Source of the DNA: Bryobacterales bacterium
GTDB taxonomy: Bacteria > Acidobacteriota > Terriglobia > Bryobacterales > Bryobacteraceae
DNA: 64,000 nt
Direction of reading: 5' to 3'
Assembly: GCA_027459465.1 (NCBI GenBank)
Contig: DAIDIH010000057.1
Location: 36,516-100,515, forward strand
Shown here: in pieces, positions 23,617 through 34,500 of the stretch
How the letters are laid out: the number at the start of each line of letters is the position of its first letter
Numbering within the stretch: position 1 is the stretch's first letter
The notes under the pieces: generated by a model
What the model was told of the DNA's origin: nothing
Databases searched by the model: none
Seen by the model: the letters and a program-made list of their open reading frames with translations, nothing else
Translations under genes and position numbers: made by a program

Positions 23617-26373
23617 GTGGCGTCGATCAGCAAGTTCCAGCCGGACCGATGCCTGTATATTCGCGGGTTCGACGGTTTCGGGGCGAGCGCGGCGCTGTGG
23701 GGCGCGAGCCCTTCCGGCTTCACGGTCAGCGGGATCTTCCGCGCGGCCGACGACTTCGCGGTGCTGGTGATTTACGACGCCGACGATTTCTTCGAGCACC
23801 CGGTGAACCGGTATTTGCCGGATTTCGACCTGACCGGGCTGGTGCTCGAATTCGACGTGACCTACACGGGGCTGCAGCCGCTCGACTCGGATAAGTACCC
23901 GACCATCGACTGGCCGTATCTGGACGTGATCACGGAGGCTGGGGCGAGCGTGCAGGTCCCCCTATTTGCCCACGCCACGCAGGCCGGGGGCACGTACGCG
24001 CAGGCGAGCGCGACGGTGACGGTGAGCGCCGCGCCCGCGGTGGCCTACGATCGCGTGACGATCTGGTACGAGAACAACGCCGCGGATTTCATCGCGTCTG
24101 GGGGCGAGACCGCGGCCACGGTGGCGGCGAACCTGGCCGCTCAGATCTCGGCGTGGACCGACCTTGAGGCAACCGCGACGGGGCCGACGATCCTCATCAG
24201 AGCCCGGAAGGCCGGCGTGGACGGGAACCTGATCACCCTCTACACGCAGTCGAAGACTTCGACGCTCACGCTTAGCCCCGCTGTCGTGCCGCTGGCGGGA
24301 GGGTCGAGCGATGCGGTTTGGCATATCAAACTCGACTTCTCCGCGTTGGGAATACCAAACATTCGCCAGGCGTGGATGACGTTCGCGCCGCCGCTCACTT
24401 CGGGACCGTTCACGGCTCTGGAGTGGCAGGCCGTTTTCACGGGGTGGGGAATCACGGCCGATCCGAATAATTTAGGAACTTTCCGCGTGGCGGCGCCGGG
24501 CAGCGTGCGCGTGGAGGAGACCGATTCGTGGTGCAAGCTGAGCGGCTCCGGATGGTCGAGCACGTCGGCGGGAGGGTTCTACTCGAAGGGATTCGCCGCG
24601 CTCACGGCGCACCCCGGCGACTCGGCGACGGTGAGCTACTGGTGCCAGAGCGTGCACGATCTGTACCTGGGCACGGCGCTGTGGACGAGCTACGGCCAGG
24701 TTTCGGTGTCGATTGACGGTGGGAGTCCGGTGACGGTCGACACGTACCTCAACGCGAGCGAGCCGGTGGTGACGCGGCGGCTGGTGGCGGCGGGGATTTC
24801 GCCGGGGCAGCACACGGTGACGATTACGCTGCTGGGGACCTCGACGGGAGGGGGAACGAATTTCTACTTCGACTTCCTGGAGGCGGCCGTGGTGGGCGAT
24901 CCACCGGCGTGGGCGACGCCGGATGCGGGAAGATCGGCCGCCCTCGACTATGATACCGACTCCACCTACAAACTGAGCCCTCAGCGGCTGATGGCGACCT
25001 TCGATCAACTGGGACTCGCCGGGCCGATGAACCTGTACGGCGGTGTGTTCTGGGCGCTGCAGCGGAAGGCCTCGGGGGGCGTCCTCCCGCAGGTGACGCT
25101 CGACTTTGGCCAGCGGACGTACTCGAGCGGGACGGGCGTCGGGGACGGCGATCAGGTGTTCATCGAGGTGGGCACGTCGCTCTACGGCAAGACCATCTTC
25201 CCGGCTGACACAGCGGACTCGATCGCGTCGCATTTCGCCTACTTTCTGAACGAGGCGAGCGTGGGCGTGTGGGCGTCGGCGAGCGGGAGCGTACTGACGG
25301 TGGGGTGCCGCGCGGCGGGGTCCGCGTTTTCGTTCGCGTTCGCGGCATACGTGAACCATCCGACCTCGCCGCTGAATTACACGGGCGGCCTGACGGGGGG
25401 CGTTCAACCGAACTGGATGTACGACCCATCGCAGACGCCGGCCCTGGCGCGAGGCTTCCGGGACTGGCTGGCGGACCTTTGCGGGGAGGCGAAGTCGCGC
25501 GGCTACGAGCTGGTGGTGAGCTTCTCGATGGAGTTCGTCTACCCGCCAGACGACCCGGCGAACGGGCAAGTGTGGGCGCAGCGGTTTCCAGACGGGACGC
25601 CGGTGACGACGGCGACGGGGTTCTCGACGCTGGTTTCGACGCAGTGCTCGTTTACTACGGAGGTGCGCCTGGCGCACCAGGCAATCTTCGCCGCGGTGGC
25701 GGCCATCCAGGCGGCAGCCGGGCTCACGCCGGCTGTCCAGTTCGGGGAGTTTTCCTGGTGGTACTTCGCCAACTCCTATGGGATGGCGTTCTACGACGCC
25801 GAGACGGCGGCTGCGGCGATCGTGAGCATCGGAAGGCCCCTGCATGTATTCTCCACGCCGAACGACGACCCGAGCGCGTGGCCCCTCGACTCGGCTTTCC
25901 TCGCCGGCCGGCTGGCGGGCTACGTGATCGAGCTGGCCGCGTATCTGCGCAGCTTGTACCCGACGATTCAGATCGAGTGGCTGCTGCCCTACGACGTGAA
26001 CTACCCGGAGCCGGTGGGGCTCTACAGCCTGGGCGGCAGGCTCATCCACTACGTGAACATCCCGTCGTGGCTGATCGCCCCGGCTTCGTCGCCCTTCACG
26101 CTCGTGAAGATGGAGGCGCTGGATTTCGGCTCGGCCGACCGCAACATGACGCTCGCGCTGGCGGCGATGCAGTTTCCGTTCGGCCAGGGATGGCCTGCCT
26201 CGAAACTGCGGTACCTGTGCCCGGTGTTCAACGGCGGCTGCCCCTACCGGCGCGAGCGGTGGCTAGCGTTTTCAGTGGGTTACCAAGTGGTGCTCGATTG
26301 GGCGAAGGACCACTTGGAGTTATTCGGGTGGGACGTGAACGGAAAGGACCTGGACATGGCGCAGCTTTTGTAA
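23617..26373 (+). CDS. Tail protein with C-terminal TIM-barrel/glycosidase-like domain
   Basis: A 918-residue protein starting at GTG 23617. Residues about 1-430 are beta-rich (strands and a jelly-roll-like ASEPVVTRRLVAAG...NFYFDFLEA segment). Residues about 450-918 have features of a glycosidase barrel (LVVSFSMEFVYPPDD, VQFGEFSWWYFANSYG, IQIEWLLPYDVNYP). Glu residues in FGEFSWWY and IEWLLPY sit where barrel acids would, but no family signature is certain. It may digest surface polysaccharide or peptidoglycan. No other cell-wall hydrolase was found in the prophage. Confidence 0.55.
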   Translation: MASISKFQPDRCLYIRGFDGFGASAALWGASPSGFTVSGIFRAADDFAVLVIYDADDFFEHPVNRYLPDFDLTGLVLEFDVTYTGLQPLDSDKYPTIDWPYLDVITEAGASVQVPLFAHATQAGGTYAQASATVTVSAAPAVAYDRVTIWYENNAADFIASGGETAATVAANLAAQISAWTDLEATATGPTILIRARKAGVDGNLITLYTQSKTSTLTLSPAVVPLAGGSSDAVWHIKLDFSALGIPNIRQAWMTFAPPLTSGPFTALEWQAVFTGWGITADPNNLGTFRVAAPGSVRVEETDSWCKLSGSGWSSTSAGGFYSKGFAALTAHPGDSATVSYWCQSVHDLYLGTALWTSYGQVSVSIDGGSPVTVDTYLNASEPVVTRRLVAAGISPGQHTVTITLLGTSTGGGTNFYFDFLEAAVVGDPPAWATPDAGRSAALDYDTDSTYKLSPQRLMATFDQLGLAGPMNLYGGVFWALQRKASGGVLPQVTLDFGQRTYSSGTGVGDGDQVFIEVGTSLYGKTIFPADTADSIASHFAYFLNEASVGVWASASGSVLTVGCRAAGSAFSFAFAAYVNHPTSPLNYTGGLTGGVQPNWMYDPSQTPALARGFRDWLADLCGEAKSRGYELVVSFSMEFVYPPDDPANGQVWAQRFPDGTPVTTATGFSTLVSTQCSFTTEVRLAHQAIFAAVAAIQAAAGLTPAVQFGEFSWWYFANSYGMAFYDAETAAAAIVSIGRPLHVFSTPNDDPSAWPLDSAFLAGRLAGYVIELAAYLRSLYPTIQIEWLLPYDVNYPEPVGLYSLGGRLIHYVNIPSWLIAPASSPFTLVKMEALDFGSADRNMTLALAAMQFPFGQGWPASKLRYLCPVFNGGCPYRRERWLAFSVGYQVVLDWAKDHLELFGWDVNGKDLDMAQLL

Positions 26374-26402
26374 GGGCGCCCGGCCCGCTGCGATTCCCGG
26401 AT

Positions 26403-27173
26403 GTGCGGACTGCCGGAGCAATCGAGGTGCGTGAGCCGTTCCCCGCCGAGGCGTGGCCTCGGGTGTGGGCGTGGTCCGAGGGCCTTCGCAACCGGCTGTA
26501 CGACGACTTTGCGCCGGCGAATGTGCACGATTTCGTGACGCGGATGGAGCGGCTCGCCGAGCGAAGCCTGACGATGGGGGTCTGGCGCGGACCGGAACTC
26601 GGGGGCGTCCTCGTCTTCGAGCCGATCTCGCCTTACGTGCTTTCGGCGCACGTCGTCTTCCGCCGCTCTTTCTGGGGGCACGCGACGACGATTCCGGGCT
26701 GCCGGATGTCGATCGAAAGGGCCTTCGCGAACACGCAGTTCGGGAAGATCTGCGGGATCGTGTTCGCCGATAACGCGGCCGTGCGGGCGATGTACCGGCG
26801 GCTCGGGTTCCGGGACGAGGCCCTTCTGCGCGGCCAGACGGTGCGCGGCGGGGCGCCGGCAGACATTGTGATTTGCGGCCTGACGCGGGCCGAGTGGAAG
26901 GAACTGAAGGATGCTTACGACGCTAATGGGCGGCCTGCTCGGCGGTCTCTCGAACACGACGAGCGCGCGGACGACGACCAATACCAACACCTACACGCCA
27001 GCGCAGACGCAACTGCAGAACCAGGTGCTCAGCACGCTCAGCGGCGACCTGGCCAACCCGAACACGGAGTTCGCGCCGGTGGAGGCCTCCGGGCTGAGCG
27101 CGATCGACCAGAGCAACACCGGGCTGCTGGATCAGATGAACCGGGAGCTGGCGGCAAGGGGATTCACCAATAG
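26403..27173 (+). CDS. GNAT-like acyltransferase of phage virion operon
   Basis: Residues from GTG 26403 carry AEAWPRVWAWSEGLRNRLYD, GHATTIPGCRMSIERAF, ICGIVFADNAAVRAMYRRLG and FRDEALLRGQ, the beta-bulge and A(V/A)RxMYRRLGF pattern of GNAT enzymes. Similar proteins sit among internal virion genes of other short-tailed phages. The frame has no stop until 27173, so the last 85 residues overprint the next gene and look like its shadow (Arg/Gly/His-rich). No good ribosome site precedes GTG 26403; the start is uncertain. Confidence 0.55.
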   Translation: MRTAGAIEVREPFPAEAWPRVWAWSEGLRNRLYDDFAPANVHDFVTRMERLAERSLTMGVWRGPELGGVLVFEPISPYVLSAHVVFRRSFWGHATTIPGCRMSIERAFANTQFGKICGIVFADNAAVRAMYRRLGFRDEALLRGQTVRGGAPADIVICGLTRAEWKELKDAYDANGRPARRSLEHDERADDDQYQHLHASADATAEPGAQHAQRRPGQPEHGVRAGGGLRAERDRPEQHRAAGSDEPGAGGKGIHQ

Positions 27174-27465
27174 CGGCGAATCGAACCTCAACATGGAGCA
27201 GATTCTGGCCGGCGAAGCGGGCCAGAAGGCGAACTTCGAGGGCCAGCTGGCGGGCCAGAAGATCGGGCAGCAGGACACGCTGCTGTCGGACGCGCTGAAC
27301 GCCGGGTTCAACCCCGTGGGGTCGAAAACCGTGGGGCCGGGCAGTGTTGGTGCTGGCGCGCTTGGCGGAGGCCTGGCGGCGCTCATGCAGAGCGTAAACC
27401 AGGGCATCCAGTTGAACAACAACAGCGGCGGCGGCGGCGGCAACGGCGGCGGAGGAGGGAACTGA
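26911..27465 (+). CDS. Internal virion/DNA-ejection-like protein
   Basis: A 184-residue protein with AAGGAACTGAAGG before ATG 26911. The N terminus is hydrophobic and Gly-rich (MLTTLMGGLLGGLSN); then come a Thr/Gln-rich region, helices (NLNMEQILAGEAGQKANFEG) and a poly-Gly/Asn tail. Small Gly/Gln-rich proteins of this make-up, placed before the giant internal protein, often form the channel that carries DNA across the envelope. It overlaps the GNAT frame by 263 bases. Confidence 0.5.
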   Translation: MLTTLMGGLLGGLSNTTSARTTTNTNTYTPAQTQLQNQVLSTLSGDLANPNTEFAPVEASGLSAIDQSNTGLLDQMNRELAARGFTNSGESNLNMEQILAGEAGQKANFEGQLAGQKIGQQDTLLSDALNAGFNPVGSKTVGPGSVGAGALGGGLAALMQSVNQGIQLNNNSGGGGGNGGGGGN

Positions 27466-27466
27466 C

Positions 27467-28564
27467 ATGGCGGCGCAAGCGGATTACCTGAGCCCGTTCC
27501 TGCAGGCGTTGACGCAGGGAACGGAGATGGTGGCGAGGCTGCGGCAGGCCGCGGACCAGCAGCAGCAGCTTGCCGAGAAACAGCGCCAGTTCGATCTCGA
27601 TCAGCAGCTTCGCAACCGCGAATTCGATCAGAAGCAGGCGCAGAACGACTTCACGAACCGGATGGCTCTGAACCAGGCCGGGGCGCAGCCGGTGCAGAAC
27701 GGGCGGTACACGATGCCGAGCCCGGTGGGACCAGGCGTGATCGGGCCGGTGCCGGACGGCTCGATTCCGGTCGCGCAGACGGACCAGACGGTGCCGTGGG
27801 GGGGCCAGCAGTACCGGCTGCCGAGTCCGGAGGAGCAGCTCGCGCGAAAGGCCGAGGAGGCGAAGACGCTCGCCAACGCGAAGAGCTTCCAGTTCTCCCT
27901 TCCGGACGCGTTCGCCGACGCTCTTGGGCATCCGCGCGGAACGACGGTGACCATCGAGCACCCGCCGACGCTGGGCGAGCTGGCTCAGATGACGAACGCG
28001 GCCGCGCCGCCCGCGCCTCCGAAGAAGGCCAACAAGCAGGTGAGCTATCGCGCCGACGACCGGGGCACTGTGACCCCGCTGATATTCGACCCGGAGACGG
28101 GGACTACGACGCCCGGCAAACGGATCGCCGGGATCGACAAGACCAAGGCAGCCGCGGACGGCGGCGCGGGAGCGGGGAAGCCTGCGACGCGGGCGGAGTT
28201 CGAGAGGGTGACGGCGGCGCGCGACGCCGATCTCAGCAAGAGCGAGGCGCAGCTCCGGAAGGACCTGGCCGATCCGATGGCGAAGACGGCGCAGGGCGTG
28301 CACGCGGCGTATCTGGCGCATGCCCAGCGGCGCGCGGATGCGCAGAAGAAGTACGAGGACTCGATCGCGGAGCTGACGGGACATCCGGTCCCGCACAACG
28401 CCGCGTTCGATAACGAGCTCGCGGCGATCCAGAACCATCCGCTGGCGAAGAACTGGAAGGACGCGACGGCCCCGGCTAGCCAGGTTCCGGATGGCACGAC
28501 GGCAACCGGGCCGGGCGGCAAGAAGCTGGTGCGGAGGGGCGGCCTGTGGGTACCGGCGTCGTAG
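27467..28564 (+). CDS. Internal virion protein, coiled-coil rich
   Basis: A 365-residue protein starting 1 base after the previous stop. Residues 20-70 are a Gln-rich coiled coil (AADQQQQLAEKQRQFDLDQQ), then a Pro/Gly region, an acidic/Ala middle and a charged helix (AHAQRRADAQKKYEDSIAEL). It ends with a short GKKLVRRGGLWVPAS motif. Position and composition suit an ejection protein working with the polyvalent protein that overlaps its last 19 bases. Confidence 0.5.
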   Translation: MAAQADYLSPFLQALTQGTEMVARLRQAADQQQQLAEKQRQFDLDQQLRNREFDQKQAQNDFTNRMALNQAGAQPVQNGRYTMPSPVGPGVIGPVPDGSIPVAQTDQTVPWGGQQYRLPSPEEQLARKAEEAKTLANAKSFQFSLPDAFADALGHPRGTTVTIEHPPTLGELAQMTNAAAPPAPPKKANKQVSYRADDRGTVTPLIFDPETGTTTPGKRIAGIDKTKAAADGGAGAGKPATRAEFERVTAARDADLSKSEAQLRKDLADPMAKTAQGVHAAYLAHAQRRADAQKKYEDSIAELTGHPVPHNAAFDNELAAIQNHPLAKNWKDATAPASQVPDGTTATGPGGKKLVRRGGLWVPAS

Positions 28565-31500
28565 GAACGCCGGACCTTCCTCCGGGATTCACCATTGACG
28601 CGCAGCCGACCGCGGCGGTGAACCCGAAGGGGACGCCGGACCTTCCTCCAGGATTCACGATTGACACGCAGCCCGCGAAAGCCGCGCCGCGGAAGGGAAC
28701 CTTGGCCACCCTGCTGCCGGACGTTTCGGCGACGGTCCAGGCGATCAAGGGAATGGCGGCCGACCTGGCCGACCGCATGACGCGGCCGGCGTTCGGACTA
28801 GGGCAGCGCGGCGCCGGCGAGACGGCCGTGCAGCCGTGGGCGGACCTGGCCGGAAAAGCCGAGGAGCAGTTGGGCGCGCCGCTGCGCAATGTGCCCGGCG
28901 GCGGCTACCTGCTCGACGCGCTCGAGGGCGCGACGAAGGCCGCGCCACCGATCGTCGGAGGGGCGCTCGATTTCGCCACGTCGCCCGCTGGAGCCTTGAC
29001 GATGATGGCCGGTCCGGCGGCCGAAGCGCTCGCTCCGAATGCCGCAGGATACGTGGAACCGGCGCTCAAGACCGCTTTCAGTACGCAGATGGCGCCGCAG
29101 GCGGCTTCGGGAATCAAGAAGGCGATCGCCGATCCGAGCGGGGAGAACGTGGGCGCCGCGCTGGCCTCTACGGGCGCCGCGCTGTCTCCAGCGGCCCCGG
29201 AGCTTGCGGCCGGAGTCAGGGGCGGTCTGGAAGCGCCGGGGAAGGCGATCGAGGCGCACAACGCGCGAGCGGCGGCGCTGGTAGAGCAGGAGCGCCGCGC
29301 GGGGCAGCAAATCGAGGGAGGGCGCAAAGCGCTCGGGGCAGATTCGATCCCCGTGAGGGTCGGGGACCAGACCTACACCGTCGAGGCCGTGAAGGGGAGC
29401 GGTTCGACGACGCGGCCGGCGTATCTAATCCGCAACGCCGAAGGCAAGCCGGTGTTCGCTGGATACGGCGAGAATGCGCAGGGTTACCTGCGGATGGTCG
29501 GGGCGACGCCGCTAAATGAGCCGGCTGCGAAGGAAGCGACGTACGAGGAATCGCAGCCGACGGGGCCGGTGCCGCAACCGCCGCCGGCGGTGCGCGCCTC
29601 TGAGCGCGCCAAGGCGGCTCGTCCCCAGGTCCCCGAGACGGGGCCGAGCGACCTCGTCCAGCGTGTCCAGGACGCGCGGGAGAACCTGGCGCAGCAGATG
29701 GCAGGAAAGCCGTTCCGTGAATTGACGAATCCCGAGCGGCTGGTAATCGACCACTTCGTCACGCAAGGATACGGATTCAGCGCCCAGGCGCAAAAGGAGA
29801 ACCAGAATGGCAACGTTTCTGACGCCCATGCTGCCCAACCGCGGAGTCAAGCCGCCCAAGGGCAAGAAAACCCCGTCGCCGGTAAGCAGCTCGCGGCTCC
29901 GGCCGGGAAGCCTGCAGAAAGCGCTCGACCGGGGAACGCGCAAGCAGTCGCCGCGCGGCCCGAAGCGCCCAGGCTTGCGGCTCCCGTAGCGGCCAAGCCT
30001 GCGCCTCCCGTAGCGCCTGCGGCGCCGCAGGAGGCCGCGGCGTCCCAGGCGCCCCCGGCGGCATCCGGTCCGCAGAACGGGGCGCGCGCCCCCAAGGTGC
30101 AGCCGGCTTACGGCAATCGCACCGACGTGATGATCCCCGGCGAGAACACGCGCTACCCGGTCCGCTACGCGGTGCGCGAGGCGGCGGATGTCCAGCCGTC
30201 CCACAATCCGTTCAGCTTCGAGCCAAATCCGAGCTACGAGCACACGAACGACCGCGACTATTCGAATCCCCAGAATTCGGCGCGGGTGATTGAACACGGC
30301 AAGCAGCTTGAGCCGCGGGTGGTGTTGGCAAACACGCCCACTGCCGAGCAGGGCGCGCCGATCATCGACACACGCGGGAACGCACTCGGCGGCAATAACC
30401 GGACGATGGCCATCAAGCGCGCCTACGCCTACTCGCCGGAGCGCGCGCAAGCCTATCGCGACGAGCTGACGAACCGGGCACAGCAGTTCGGGATCGACCC
30501 GCAGGAGATCGGGCGCTTCCGCGAGCCCGTCCTGGTCCGCGAAATGGCGCACCCGACAAGCGGCCCCGAGGCGCAGATCGCCATCACCGACCTGAACAAG
30601 ACGGCGACCGCGCAGACGACGCCGGCCGAGCAGGCCGTGAAGGACGGCAAGCGTCTGACGCCCTCGACGGTCTCCGAGATCGGCGCGCGGATTCAGGACA
30701 CGGGCGAAAACTCGACGCTGGCTCAGGCCATCGGCGGCGAGAGAGGCTCCGAGGTCCTCCAGCTCCTCGTCAAGGACGGCGCGGTCACCCCGCAGGAGGC
30801 GAACGGTTATGTGGACGAGCGCGGCCACCTGACCCCGGAAGCCAAGGACCGGATTGCGAAGGCGCTGGTGGGCAGGCTGTATGAGACGCCGCAGCAGTTC
30901 GCGTCCACGCCTCCGGAGATGCGCGCCAAGCTCGAGCGCATCGCGCCGCAGGTTCTGCGCACGGAGGGACGCGCGGAATGGTCCCTCGCGCCGGCTGTGC
31001 GGGAGGCCGCGGCGGCGCTCGAGGACGCCCGGGCGCACCGCATCTCGAATCTGGACGATCTCTCCAAGCAGCGCACGCTGGACGGCGCACCGGCGCGGAC
31101 TTACTCGCCGGAAGCGATCGCCATCGCCAAGAAGCTGCAGGAGAGCCCCACACGGGCCGCGGCGGCGTTCCGGCAGTACGCCAACGACGAGGCGCTCAGC
31201 AGACCGGGGATGCAGAGCGCGCTGTTCGAGCCGCCGAGCCAGCACGAGGCTTTCGCGGCGGCGTTCGGGGCGCAGCGTGCGATCCAAACTTCGCGGGAAG
31301 TCAGTGCCCCAAGATTGCGCGCCGCCTCCTGGCCATACGTCCAAGGCGCGCCGGACATGTTTCACGCGGCGGCCATGCGCTTCGAGCCAGTGGAGCTCCC
31401 CGAGCGGGATTCGTCGCGCGCGGTGGCGTTCGTCACCAACCGCAGCGGTATGGAATTCCTGTCGCGGTGGAGCGGGGGTGTCCCAGACAGGGATTCCGAG

Positions 31501-34500
31501 TCGCTTACCGGCGTGCACCTCGGCCCGGATGTGGCGGCCACGCTCGCGAAGGAGCTGGGGCAGCGGGCGGCGGCGCGGCCGGGAAGCGCGTTGCAGGGGC
31601 TTATCGAGGCGGCAGCGGCCGCCGCGCGGGACGGCCGTTCGCTGATCGCGGTGCGCGGCGAACGCGGCGACGCCCACGAGGAGATCCGGGAGGCGCTCGC
31701 GGAAGAACTCGACCATGCCAGGCAGCGCGCCGTGACCGGCGGCAACCTCAGCTTCTCGCACCTCGGGGAATCCGCAGCGCCATTTGTCGACAGCAGCCTC
31801 GGCAGTCGCGCGCTCCGCGCTCTCCGGGAGAGCTATCCGCTCCGGTCGCCGCACGAAGCGGCGGCGGAGATCGGCGTGCGCTTGATGAGGCGCGGCGGCC
31901 ACGAGCCTCTAGGCCTCGACATCGGCGAGGCGCGGCTCCTGGGGGCGCAATATGTGCGAGCCTTGAGGAAGGAGTACGGGTATGGACGAGCAACAAAAGA
32001 CGTCGCCGGAGAAGTCTTCGCGGCCCTCCGACGCAGAAATCGAGGAGGCCCAGCAGAACCTGGAGCAAGCGCTCCGGGCCTACGACGAGGAGGGGGAAGC
32101 GGGCCTGCACCGGGAGATGCAACGCGTTCACCCGCGGAGCGCCCTGAAGACCGTCACCAGACGGGGAGCGCAGTTCACCCACCGGGAAGGGAAACCGCCC
32201 GCGCCATCGATCCCCTACACGCCATCCAACGCAGCGAAGGTTCTGCGCGAGGCGATAACGCAGCGCGGCCCGTCGGCGAACGCGACCGCGAGGCCGGGGG
32301 GATCTCCGTCTCCGCAGCCACCCTCGGACTCGACAAGTTCCTCGCGGACGACGTAAGGCCGGCTGTCCAGGCGACGGCTGAGAACGTCGCCTCGACTATC
32401 GGCGACGCGATGCGGGCGGTTGCGCCGGCGGCTATGTCGGCGCCGGGGCGGCTGGGCTCGGAGATCTTCCGCGAGAGCGCGGCCGAGATGGCGCGCGCCT
32501 ACGACCGCGCGGAGGCGGCGCTGGCGAAGGCGAAGGACTTCTTCGAGCGCCAGGACCCGGCGGAAAACTACGAATTCATCCGGCGCATGGAAGCGGGGCT
32601 GCCGCAGAAGACGCGGGATCTCGACGCGGTGGCGAAGGTCCTGCGGACGACGCTGGACGAGCTCCGCGCCCAGGTCCAGGGGCTCGGGAAGGGCAAGCTG
32701 CAGCAGTATTACGAGAACTACTTCCCGCACATCTGGCAGAACCCGAGGCGCGCGGCCGAGGTATTTGGCGCGTTCTTCGGGCGCAGGCCGCTGGAGGGCG
32801 GCAAGGCGTTCCTGAAGAAGCGCACGCTTCCGACTTTCGAGGACGGCCTCAACGCGGGGCTGAAGCCTGTGAGCGACAATCCGGTCGAGCTGGTGCTGCT
32901 GAAAGCCCGCGAGATGGACCGGTACATCATGGCGCACAGCGTGCTCAACGAGTGGAAGCACACGGGCCTGGCGAAATTCGTTCCGGCGATCGGCGGACAC
33001 GCTCCGGGCGGCTTCCGGCGCATCGAAGATCCGATCGGGGTGGTGTACGGCAACCCCGAGCAGAAGGTGAGCGAATACCTGAACAAGGGCCTCGTTTCGG
33101 GGCTGCGCGACATCCTCGCTGCCTTGAAGCTAGACCACCGGCGCAGGATGCGGATGCCCGGAGGGCCTGGGACGCTGGGCGTGGCGTGGAAGGGCACGAA
33201 CCGGCTGGCCACGAAGTTCGCCACCGACGAGCAGGTGCTCGCGCACGAGATCGGGCATCACCTCGAGTTCCAGCACCCGTTTATCCAGGACATGCTGCAT
33301 CATCCGGACGCGAAGACCCGCGCGGCGCTCAAGCGCGAGCTGCGCGACCTGGCCGATCTGCGGTATGAGACCAATCCGGCGGCGTCGCAGCACTTCAAGA
33401 GCTACGTCCGCTCGGCCGATGAGAAGGCTGCCGCGGTGGTGCAGGCCTACGTGGCGGCGCGGGACAGGATGCGCCAGGTTGCGCCGACGGTGATGAGCGA
33501 GTTCGAAAAACACATCGCGAATACGCCGGCGGCCGGACTGAAGGACATCCGGCCATCGCTTGAGAGCGAGCGGATGGAGCAGACGATTCACGCCGGCGGC
33601 CTGGTCGTGCGCGGGCACTGGTATGCGGCGGACGGCGCGGCGACGATTCTCGAAAACTACCTTTCGCCGGGGCTGCGGCGGTTCGGGGCTTACCGGACGC
33701 TGATCGGTCTCAACAACGTCCTCACGCAGGCCAAGCTGGGCATGAGCGCATTCCACGTAGGGAAGGTCACGCTCGAGGCGCAGATCACGAAGCTCGCCGG
33801 CGCGATCGAGATGGCGCTGCGGGGCAGGCCTCTCGCGGGATTGAAGGCTGCGGCCGAGGCCGCGGCGCCGGGGCTGCCGGCGGCGCGGATGCTGACCGAG
33901 GGCAGCAAGATGCTCCGGGAGTGGTACAAGCCCGGCAGCGAAGGCGGCGCGATCGCGGAGATGGTGCGGCACTACGTCGAGGGCGGCGGCAGAGCGCGGA
34001 TGGACGAGTTCTACCGGACGCACGCGGCGCAGCAGATGATGCGCGCGTTGCGGCGCGGCAACTGGGCCGGCGCGGCCGTTCGGGCGCCGTTCGCGGCGAT
34101 CGAGACGATGGCGAAGCCGATCATGGAGTTCCTCGTGCCGCGGATGAAGATGGGCGCGTTCGCCGACGGAATGCGCGTGGGACTCGAGCGGTTGGGGCCT
34201 GGCGCGACGGCCGAGCAGGTGCGCGCCGAAGCGGCGCGGCGGGCGGACGAAGTGGATAACCGGCTGGGCCAGATGGTCTACGACAACCAGTTCTGGAACC
34301 GGACGGTGAAGGACCTGGCGATGGTTTCGATGCTATCGCCGGGGTGGAACGTGGGAACGCTCAAGGCCGTGGGCGGAGGGTTGTTCGACGCGGTGAAAGA
34401 GCCGCTTCGGCTCGCGGGAGGGGCCAAGCCGGCCGACCTCCGGCTGGACCGGATTTCGTATGTGGCGGCGATGGTGGCGATTCACATGCTGTACAGCGCC

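Noticed and set aside
21496-23799. 767-residue minus-strand ORF
   Set aside because: Antisense shadow of the large tail protein, with Arg/His-rich composition and no ribosome site at its start.
25269-27173. 634-residue reading of the acetyltransferase ORF
   Set aside because: The first 378 codons are a shadow of the 918-residue tail gene. Only the part from about 26403 looks like a real GNAT protein.
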